DNA from: Gorillibacterium sp.
GTDB taxonomy: Bacteria > Bacillota > Bacilli > Paenibacillales > NBRC-103111
DNA: 5,519 bases
Reading direction: 5' to 3'
Assembly: GCA_023511325.1 (NCBI GenBank)
Contig: JAIMBU010000248.1
Coordinates: 1 to 5,519 of the forward strand
The notes beneath the pieces were generated by a model. It had not been told where the DNA came from. It did no database searches and saw nothing but the letters and a program-made list of their open reading frames with translations. This document shows positions 1 through 5,519 of this stretch, piece after piece. A program made the translations under genes and the position numbers. Each line of letters opens with the position of its first letter. The stretch's first letter is position 1.

Positions 1-1588
1 CTGGAATCCAACACTCGGAGCGGGAATCGGACTACTGACGGATCAGCCAGATCAGCAGTTTTTTGCCTCTACCATTCAGGAAGAGTTGCTTTATTCACTT
101 CATGGGCTGCAGCTCAAACCACAGGAAGCGCAGAGACGGGTGCGGGATTCACTCGTAGCCGTCGGGCTTGATCACGATGACGCTTCCCTGCGGCAATCGC
201 CCTTTACACTCAGTGGTGGACAGAAACGACGCTTAGCACTAGCTGCCGCATTAATGCTTGAACCAAGCTGGCTGCTGCTTGATGAACCGAGTGTTGGACT
301 TGATGCAGCAGGAATTCATCAGCTTGCTGACAAGTTACAAGTCTGGCCAGAACGCGGCGGCGGAGTGCTGATTGCCACTCACGACGCAGCAGCCTTTTGG
401 TCAATTGCGAGTCAGATCCTTGTTCTTGATCGAGGGCGTGTTGTCTTCTTTGGAGCACCCGCGGAGATTGTCCGTAACCCCGCCATACTACGGAAAGCCG
501 GACTTGGCGTCCCTGCGGGGATGGAAGTTGTGGAACGTCTGCGCGATAAAGGGCTGATGCTGCCGGAGGATATGCTAACACCTGAGCAGTTGGCTACGGT
601 TCTTGCTGAACGATTAGGTGTAGAACACGAGGTAAGTCAGTCTCCTGATCCTGCGGAGCTGGTTGTTGCCCAAACCGGTACGCAACCAGAAGCGAGACCT
701 CCTGATCTTCTTCCTTCTACGCTGCAAGAAACATCAATAGTTAAACATGCTCGACTGCCCCCAATTAGCGGCTGGGCTAGAGGAGCTCTTCCTGAGTCCA
801 CACCGTCGCCAACGAATTCACTTCCCACCCCTGGCGGACCACTCGGAGCGTTTGATCCACGTGCAGTGTGGGTGTTCTTGCTGGCGGTAACGATTGGAAT
901 CTGGCAGCAGACAGATTGGTTTGGTCTGTTCGTAGGGACGGTTCTGACGCTTGTGATCGTCCTCTATTCACGGATATCACTTCGTACGCTGATGAGACTC
1001 AGCCGCGTATATGCAATGTTTCTTCTGTTCACGATCGTTTTAGCTGGAATGGGCTGGACGCACGCCGGCCCGCTGCTGAATCGTATGAACTTCGACTGGG
1101 AGCAGGCAGCTGTAACGCTCACAAGGTTATATCGGCTTTACCTGGTTTTATGGCTTGGGTTTTTGCTGCCGCTTACCCAAAGTCAGCTGCGGATCAAGCG
1201 CGTTTTGGAGCAGAGTCTCCGGCCCTTTGCCCGAATCGGACTTCCGGTCGAGGCGTTCTCCTTAACCACCTCGCTGTTATTCCGCTTCATTCCGTTGATT
1301 CAGGGAGAGTGGCAACGCTTTGGGCAGCTTGCCCGAATTAAACGGCGGGCCATGGGACGCACGGATCGTCTGGCCATCCGTGATTTGCGTCCGCTGCTGG
1401 TGCCTTTTCTACTATCCTTGCTCCGCCTAGCGGACCAAGTTGCCTATGCGCTTGAAGCAAGAGGTTACGCACGAACAGGTGGCCCACGCACCCATGCGAT
1501 AACCTTCCACCTAGCCAAAAAAGACGTTTTGTTGATGCTGTGTGGCGTGCTCTTAGCTATAGGCTTGTACGTTTTTGCAAGGGGATAG
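1..1588 (+). CDS. ECF transporter ATPase-EcfT fusion protein (5' end missing)
   Basis: This would power uptake of a vitamin or other micronutrient at the cytoplasmic membrane, together with a substrate-binding S component not seen here. The frame is open from base 2 (528 codons, TAG stop) and has no start in the window; the TTG at base 86 is an internal leucine. Seen in order: a Q-loop region (QPDQQFFAST, bases 44-73), LSGGQ (209-223), Walker B LLLDEP (272-289) followed by GLD, and the H-loop histidine in IATHD (380-382). An ECF-type ATPase tail follows, then a Pro/Ser/Thr-rich linker (about 640-850). The last 250 codons form an EcfT-like domain with several hydrophobic helices, RRAMG (1343-1357) and EARGY (1454-1468), matching the two EcfT coupling-helix motifs. 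Walker A is upstream of the window. A second ATPase domain may also lie there, as in YkoD-like proteins. Family assignment is firm; the substrate is unknown. Confidence 0.88.
   Translation, partial: WNPTLGAGIGLLTDQPDQQFFASTIQEELLYSLHGLQLKPQEAQRRVRDSLVAVGLDHDDASLRQSPFTLSGGQKRRLALAAALMLEPSWLLLDEPSVGLDAAGIHQLADKLQVWPERGGGVLIATHDAAAFWSIASQILVLDRGRVVFFGAPAEIVRNPAILRKAGLGVPAGMEVVERLRDKGLMLPEDMLTPEQLATVLAERLGVEHEVSQSPDPAELVVAQTGTQPEARPPDLLPSTLQETSIVKHARLPPISGWARGALPESTPSPTNSLPTPGGPLGAFDPRAVWVFLLAVTIGIWQQTDWFGLFVGTVLTLVIVLYSRISLRTLMRLSRVYAMFLLFTIVLAGMGWTHAGPLLNRMNFDWEQAAVTLTRLYRLYLVLWLGFLLPLTQSQLRIKRVLEQSLRPFARIGLPVEAFSLTTSLLFRFIPLIQGEWQRFGQLARIKRRAMGRTDRLAIRDLRPLLVPFLLSLLRLADQVAYALEARGYARTGGPRTHAITFHLAKKDVLLMLCGVLLAIGLYVFARG
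640..850 (+). other. Interdomain linker of the ECF fusion protein
   Basis: About 70 codons between the ATPase tail and the first EcfT membrane helix are rich in Pro, Ser, Thr, Glu and Ala and show no recognisable fold. The reading frame is intact across it, with no stop and no internal start with a convincing ribosome binding site. It therefore looks like a true flexible tether joining two subunits that are usually separate proteins. Boundaries are approximate. Confidence 0.7.
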
Positions 1589-1640
1589 AAAATACAGGTA
1601 AACTGGGCGATGAAATGCTGAACCAGCACGTGCATTTCGC

Positions 1641-1669
1641 TTGAAATTCGAACACGGTTCGATTAATAT
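1641..1669 (+). promoter_or_regulatory. Putative upstream promoter P1 of the efflux operon
   Basis: TTGAAA at 1641-1646 (5 of 6 to the sigma-A -35 consensus) is followed, after 17 bases, by TAATAT at 1664-1669 (4 of 6 to the -10). Transcription would start near base 1676. The -10 and spacer are covered by the first operator-like copy, so binding there would block the promoter. This is a consensus reading only. Confidence 0.45.
1648..1668 (+). promoter_or_regulatory. Putative TetR operator, copy 1
   Basis: TCGAAC (1648-1653) and GTTCGA (1657-1662) form a perfect inverted repeat around a 3-base spacer. The right arm runs into the 12-base element GTTCGATTAATA (1657-1668), which recurs exactly at 1689-1700. 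A short palindrome overlapping a promoter ahead of a pump-TetR gene pair is a typical place for TetR-family control. Assignment to the TetR gene in this window is inference. Confidence 0.55.
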
Positions 1670-1674
1670 TGTAT

Positions 1675-1704
1675 TTGACATGAATGTCGTTCGATTAATA
1701 GAAA
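1675..1704 (+). promoter_or_regulatory. Putative downstream promoter P2 of the efflux operon
   Basis: A perfect TTGACA -35 lies at 1675-1680. The best -10 candidates are TAGAAA at 1699-1704 (18-base spacer, 4 of 6) and TAATAG at 1696-1701 (15-base spacer). With the first choice, transcription would start near base 1711, leaving a leader of about 16 bases before the GTG start. The second operator-like copy fills the spacer and reaches the -10. Confidence 0.5.
1681..1700 (+). promoter_or_regulatory. Putative TetR operator, copy 2
   Basis: This copy reads GAAT-GTC-GTTC at 1682-1692 (half-sites GAAT and GTTC, an imperfect palindrome) and continues into the exact 12-base element GTTCGATTAATA (1689-1700). 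It is aligned with copy 1 at a 32-base offset, about three DNA turns, so both sites would face the same side of the helix. An overlapping inverted repeat GACAT-GA-ATGTC (1677-1688) covers part of the -35 and may also be part of the site. Confidence 0.55.
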
Positions 1705-1714
1705 GATACAAAAT

Positions 1715-1723
1715 GGGAGTGGT
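1715..1723 (+). promoter_or_regulatory. Ribosome binding site of the RND pump gene
   Basis: GGGAGTGGT resembles the anti-Shine-Dalgarno complement. GGGAG ends 7 bases before the GTG at 1727, which supports GTG as the start over the ATG at 1736. Confidence 0.7.
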
Positions 1724-1726
1724 ACT

Positions 1727-4700
1727 GTGAAAAAGATGATTCAGTTTTCTCTGAACAACAAGTTTGCGATTCTGATCCTCACGCTGATCGTAACAGTGGG
1801 GGGATTGTACGCCGGTTTTACCATGAAACAGGAAACCATTCCGAACATTGAGATTCCAGTTCTTACGCTGGTAACGGTTTATCCGGGTGCGACTCCGGAT
1901 GATGTAGCCGAGAATGTTACAAAACCGTTGGAGCTACGGGTTAAGAATCTGAATGGTGTCGATACGATGAGTTCTACTTCGATGGAAAACGCATCGTCGA
2001 TCATCGTTCAATACACCTATGGCAAAAGCATGGATGAAGCAGAGGATGAGCTGAAGGCTGCTATTAATGGAGCAATCAGTATTACTGGGGTACAAACGCC
2101 TCAAGTGTCCAAAATTTCAATGAATATGATGCCTGTCGTCTCGATCAGCGTCTCAGGCAGTGACAGTCAAACGCTGGAGGACATCACTAAGATTGTCGAA
2201 AGCGATCTAAAGCCAGCACTGGAAAGTATTGATGGCGTGGCGTCTGTCGCGATCTCCGGTCAGCAAATGAAGGAGATCCAGCTTGTTTTCGATGCAACCA
2301 AGATGGCACAGTTAAAGCTTAGTGAGGATACCGTCAAAGGTATTGTGCAGGCTTCTGCAATCAAGGCACCACTTGGCTTGTTTGAACTGGACAAGGCCGA
2401 AAAATCAATTATCGTTGACGGTGGCGTTGTCACTCTCGATGATTTGAAGAACCTGGCGATCCCCGTCATGCCTTCGATACCGTCTGCTGGAGCAGGGGCA
2501 GGTTCTCCTGCACCATCCGCCGGAACAGCGGCGGGATTGACTGAAGGCATGGCAAGTCTTGCTGCCCAAGGACTTCCAACCGTCAAGCTTTCCGATATCG
2601 CCGATATCAAGTTAGTGGAAGTGAAGGAATCCTTTTCCCGTACCAATAAGCAGGACTCCATCGGCATCAACATTACGAAGACATCAGAAGCCAACACCGT
2701 CGATGTCGTAAATGCAGCCAAAGATGAAGCCAAACGGCTGGAGAAGGAAAACGCCGGTCTGAAGACGCTGATCCTGCTTGATCAAGGCAAGCCAATCGAG
2801 CAATCGGTTTCCACTATGCTGGAAAAGGCGATTTTCGGTGCACTCTTTGCCGTCATCGTCATCATGTTATTCCTGCGCAACTTCCGTACGACATTAATTT
2901 CCATCGTTTCGATTCCGTTATCGTTGCTTATTGCACTCTTATTCCTTAAGCAAATGAACATAACGCTGAATATTTTAACGTTAGGGGCTATGACTGTAGC
3001 TATTGGTCGCGTAGTAGATGACTCGATTGTGGTTATAGAGAATATATACCGACGAATGTCGCTCACCACAGAGAAGCTAAAGGGTAAAGCGCTGATCGTC
3101 TCCGCTACCCGTGAGATGTTCGTTCCCATTCTATCCTCGACACTTGTCACTATCGCAGTATTCGTTCCACTTGGACTAGTCAGTGGCATGATCGGCGAAT
3201 TATTCTTGCCTTTCGCCGAGACCATGGTGTTCGCGCTTCTGGCCTCCTTGCTGGTTGCTGTGACGGTCGTACCTGCCCTCGCTCACCTGATGTTTCGCAA
3301 GGGCTTGAAGGAAAGTAAGCGGCATGAGGAGAAGACAGGCGCTATCGCTGGCTTTTATAAGAAGGTACTGACCTGGTCCTTGAACCATAAAGCCATCACC
3401 TCAGCAATAGCAGTTGTTCTGCTGCTCGGAAGCCTCGTGCTTTCCCAATTTGTTGGTGTCAGCTTTCTTCCGGAAGAGGAAGAGAAATACGCAATGGTTA
3501 CCTATAGTCCACCCGCTGGCGCTCGTACAGAGGATGTGGTTAAAATTGCTGGAGATGCGGAGAACCTCATTCTGGACCGTCCCGGTGTCACGAACCTGCA
3601 ATATGGGGTGGGCGGCGACAACATCATGAGCTTTGGCAGCAGCAAGAATTCAGTTCTGTTCTACGTTCAATATAAAGATAGCACCAAGGGCTTTGCCGAT
3701 GAAAAACGCAAGCTGCTCGAGAGTCTAACCGCACTTGAACAACAGGGCAGTTGGAGCAGCCAAGATATGGGTTCTGGTCTTGGCGGCGGCAACAAGCTTT
3801 CCCTCTATGTTTACGGAGATACGATCGAGGATGTGAAGACAGCGTCTGATCAGATTTTGGGCCTTGTTAAAAAAGACCCAGCTTTTGAAAAAGCAGATAC
3901 GAGTTTATCCGAGAGCTATGCCCTTTATACCCTCGCCGCTAATCAGGCGAAGCTGAGTCAATACGGTTTGACTGCTGGTCAAATCGCCATGGAGCTTGCT
4001 CCGCAAAGAACAAGACCTGTGCTGACGAAAGTTGAAGCGGAAGGTAAAGAATATCAAGTGTACGTAACGGTGGACAAAGAGAAATATGAGACTATTGCAG
4101 ACATTGAGAACAAAATGATCACATCACCTCTTGGCATTTCCCTTCCCTTAAAAGAGCTAGTAACCGTGAAAGAGGGAACCTCGCCAAACGCCATTGTTCG
4201 TCAAGATGGCAAGCTGTACGCGGAAGTATCCGCTAATATCTTGTCAGAGGACGTTGGCTCAGCGTCTGATGCCATCAAGAAGGAGATCGACAAGCTGAGC
4301 TTGCCGAAGAATGTAACGGTTGACTTCAGTGGTGTCACCGCGCAGATCAACGAAGCCTTTACTCAGCTTGGTCTCGCCATGCTGGCTGCCATTGCTATCG
4401 TTTACCTACTGCTTGTGATCACCTTTGGTGGGGCGCTCACTCCTTTTACCATCCTTTTCTCCCTACCGTTCATTCTGGTTGGTGGATTACTCGGACTGTT
4501 TATCGCTGGAGAGACGATCAGCGTATCCGTGCTAATGGGTGTTCTGATGCTTATCGGTATCGTCGTCACCAATGCCATTGTGCTCTTGGACCGCGTCCAG
4601 CATAAAGAAAAAGATGGTGCGACAACACGTGAAGCATTGATTGAGGCTGGTGTTATCCGTCTTCGTCCGATTCTGATGACGGCTCTTGCAACGATAGGTG

Positions 4701-4876
4701 CACTGCTGCCTTTGGTGCTTGGCTTTGAAGGAACCGGTGGAGCACTTATATCCAAAGGGTTAGGTGTGACGGTTATCGGCGGTCTGACCAGCTCCACGCT
4801 GTTAACTCTGATCATTGTACCCGTGGTCTACGAAGCATTGGCTAGATTCCGCAAGAAGTCGCTTATAGAAGAATAA
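1727..4876 (+). CDS. swrC: SwrC (YerP)-like RND multidrug/lipopeptide exporter
   Basis: This is a proton-driven exporter of the RND (AcrB/HAE1-like) family in the cytoplasmic membrane. At 1049 residues it is full length, close to B. subtilis SwrC (about 1065), which gives surfactin resistance. The N-terminal helix (about 12-31) leads into MKQETIPNIEIP, typical of the family. The first porter region spans about 40-360, then a membrane block (about 365-525). TM4 carries GRVVDDSIVVIENI with the proton-relay pair D431/D432. A second helix (about 557-577) precedes the second porter region, and the last membrane block runs about 878-1037. In TM10 the position of AcrB Lys940 is T948; RLRPILMT (978-985) is kept. 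An Ala/Gly/Pro/Ser-rich insert lies at about 249-283. It is followed after 22 bases by a TetR gene, with no adaptor or outer-membrane gene in view. The duplicated operator just upstream suggests repression by that TetR. Substrate is inferred only; swrC is by resemblance recalled from memory. Confidence 0.88.
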   Translation: MKKMIQFSLNNKFAILILTLIVTVGGLYAGFTMKQETIPNIEIPVLTLVTVYPGATPDDVAENVTKPLELRVKNLNGVDTMSSTSMENASSIIVQYTYGKSMDEAEDELKAAINGAISITGVQTPQVSKISMNMMPVVSISVSGSDSQTLEDITKIVESDLKPALESIDGVASVAISGQQMKEIQLVFDATKMAQLKLSEDTVKGIVQASAIKAPLGLFELDKAEKSIIVDGGVVTLDDLKNLAIPVMPSIPSAGAGAGSPAPSAGTAAGLTEGMASLAAQGLPTVKLSDIADIKLVEVKESFSRTNKQDSIGINITKTSEANTVDVVNAAKDEAKRLEKENAGLKTLILLDQGKPIEQSVSTMLEKAIFGALFAVIVIMLFLRNFRTTLISIVSIPLSLLIALLFLKQMNITLNILTLGAMTVAIGRVVDDSIVVIENIYRRMSLTTEKLKGKALIVSATREMFVPILSSTLVTIAVFVPLGLVSGMIGELFLPFAETMVFALLASLLVAVTVVPALAHLMFRKGLKESKRHEEKTGAIAGFYKKVLTWSLNHKAITSAIAVVLLLGSLVLSQFVGVSFLPEEEEKYAMVTYSPPAGARTEDVVKIAGDAENLILDRPGVTNLQYGVGGDNIMSFGSSKNSVLFYVQYKDSTKGFADEKRKLLESLTALEQQGSWSSQDMGSGLGGGNKLSLYVYGDTIEDVKTASDQILGLVKKDPAFEKADTSLSESYALYTLAANQAKLSQYGLTAGQIAMELAPQRTRPVLTKVEAEGKEYQVYVTVDKEKYETIADIENKMITSPLGISLPLKELVTVKEGTSPNAIVRQDGKLYAEVSANILSEDVGSASDAIKKEIDKLSLPKNVTVDFSGVTAQINEAFTQLGLAMLAAIAIVYLLLVITFGGALTPFTILFSLPFILVGGLLGLFIAGETISVSVLMGVLMLIGIVVTNAIVLLDRVQHKEKDGATTREALIEAGVIRLRPILMTALATIGALLPLVLGFEGTGGALISKGLGVTVIGGLTSSTLLTLIIVPVVYEALARFRKKSLIEE
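2471..2575 (+). other. Low-complexity insert in the pump's first porter half
   Basis: Residues about 249-283 of the pump are almost all Ala, Gly, Pro, Ser and Thr, with a few hydrophobic residues, between IPVM and the conserved TVKLSDIA strand. SwrC-type pumps are known to carry a similar Ala/Ser/Gln-rich insert here, which suggests a family trait and not damage. It is in frame and probably forms a flexible extracellular loop. Confidence 0.65.
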
Positions 4877-4880
4877 AGCA

Positions 4881-4891
4881 GGGGAGTAGGG
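4881..4891 (+). promoter_or_regulatory. Ribosome binding site of the TetR gene
   Basis: GGGGAGTAGGG precedes the TTG at 4899. AGGG ends 7 bases before the start and GGGGAG ends 12 bases before. An in-frame TAG at 4887-4889 rules out any start further upstream, and the next in-frame ATG, inside the helix-turn-helix, would break the DNA-binding domain. TTG is therefore the likely start. Confidence 0.65.
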
Positions 4892-4898
4892 ACAACAA

Positions 4899-5519
4899 TT
4901 GGCAGCAGATAAGAAAAGCCAGATTCTGGCGGCGGCAACGAAATGTTTCTCCGAGAAAGGCTTTCGCGCCACCTCTATCCAGGATATTGCCGACCAGTTG
5001 GATATGGCCAAGGGTTCGCTTTACTTTTACTTCAAGTCTAAGGAAGATGTGCTGCTGTCGATCTTTCGACAATACACGGATGATTTTTTGCGCCAGCTGC
5101 AAATATTCTCCGAGAATGATCAAATGCCCCCACGAGAAAGACTGATCGGGCAAATTCTCTTGCGGTTTGAGCTTTTGGAAGACAATCAGGAATTCATCAC
5201 CTTGCTAATGCGGGACCGGTTTGAGATGACAGAGGATATTTTTAGCCTGATGCAATCGCTGCGGGTGCGCATGCTATGGAGCAATCAGTTAATGATTGAA
5301 ACCATATATGGTGATGAGGTAAAGCCTTACTCCTGCGATGCAGCCAATATACTGAATTCCTTGGTCGACGCCTATACCAACACCCTTGTTTTGGATCAAG
5401 TGCCTTTAAACCTCCGGGAGCTTGCCGATTTTATCGGAGAACGCTTGGATGATCTGGTTGCAGGGATGATTAAACGGCAAGTAAAGCCACGCATCACCTT
5501 CGATGATATGGTTCATTTC
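4899..5519 (+). CDS. TetR/AcrR-family transcriptional regulator (3' end may be cut)
   Basis: This is a one-component DNA-binding repressor, probably of the pump operon. Translation from TTG gives 207 residues with no stop before the window edge. TetR proteins usually have about 190-210 residues, so the end is probably close. Residues about 7-52 form the TetR helix-turn-helix: an alpha-helix with ILAAATKCFSEKGF, then TSIQDIADQLDMAKGSLYFYF and KSKEDVL, the classic TetR pattern. The remainder is alpha-helical and variable, as expected of a ligand-binding and dimerisation domain; the inducer cannot be read from it. It lies 22 bases after the pump stop codon with no terminator or promoter between, so the two are probably co-transcribed and the regulator controls its own level. 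In B. subtilis the swrC neighbour YerO is also TetR-like, but that gene lies upstream of the pump; identity to YerO is not claimed. Confidence 0.88.
   Translation, partial: MAADKKSQILAAATKCFSEKGFRATSIQDIADQLDMAKGSLYFYFKSKEDVLLSIFRQYTDDFLRQLQIFSENDQMPPRERLIGQILLRFELLEDNQEFITLLMRDRFEMTEDIFSLMQSLRVRMLWSNQLMIETIYGDEVKPYSCDAANILNSLVDAYTNTLVLDQVPLNLRELADFIGERLDDLVAGMIKRQVKPRITFDDMVHF

Noticed and set aside
86..88. TTG at base 86 as the start of the ECF gene
   Set aside because: The frame is open back to base 2 and the upstream codons encode Q-loop residues of the same ABC domain, so the gene begins before the window.
868..1341. 157-codon open frame on the + strand inside the ECF gene
   Set aside because: It overlaps the EcfT coding frame, and its product has no recognisable domain or ribosome binding site.
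1607..1640. Hairpin GAAATGC/GCATTTC (1612-1618 with 1632-1638) as a terminator of the ECF gene
   Set aside because: The stem is only 7 base pairs with a 13-base loop and is followed by mixed sequence with no T run. It might be a weak structure but cannot be called a terminator.
1736..1738. ATG at 1736 as the pump start
   Set aside because: The GTG at 1727 has the better distance to GGGAG (7 bases) and gives the usual short N-terminus before the first helix.
2260..3225. Two open frames on the - strand (157 and 147 codons)
   Set aside because: They lie opposite conserved parts of the RND pump, have Ser/Thr/Ile-rich translations typical of antisense shadows, and match no known family.
4402..5153. 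Open frames on the - strand opposite the pump end and the TetR start
   Set aside because: They overlap well-supported genes, show no domains, and are best explained as shadows.

Overview
The window most likely comes from a Gram-positive Bacillota bacterium of the Paenibacillus/Bacillaceae type. This is inferred from a SwrC (YerP)-like RND exporter with no adaptor gene beside it, GTG and TTG starts behind good Shine-Dalgarno sequences, and mid-range GC. All three genes are on the + strand and no RNA gene, CRISPR array or insertion sequence was seen.

Bases 1-1588 hold the 3' part of an energy-coupling-factor (ECF) transporter gene. It joins an ABC ATPase domain to an EcfT-type membrane domain through a linker rich in proline and polar residues. 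The 5' part, including Walker A, lies outside the window, so the substrate cannot be told.

Bases 1589-1726 are a short, structured intergenic region. It contains two exact copies of a 12-base element, GTTCGATTAATA, 32 bases apart. Each copy overlaps a plausible sigma-A promoter, and each ends a partly palindromic GAAY-N3-GTTC core. This looks like a tandem promoter-operator module.

Bases 1727-4876 encode a complete 1049-residue RND exporter resembling Bacillus subtilis SwrC. Bases 4899-5519 encode a TetR-family regulator that starts with TTG 22 bases after the pump stop codon and is still open at the window edge.

The simplest model is a self-regulated efflux operon. The TetR protein would bind the duplicated operator before the pump gene, repress both genes, and be released by a substrate of the pump. 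The ECF gene appears to be the end of a separate upstream unit. The most interesting points are the duplicated operator/promoter, the ECF fusion with a changed Q-loop and coupling motif, and the threonine at the pump position where AcrB has a key lysine. No clearly new type of system is visible.
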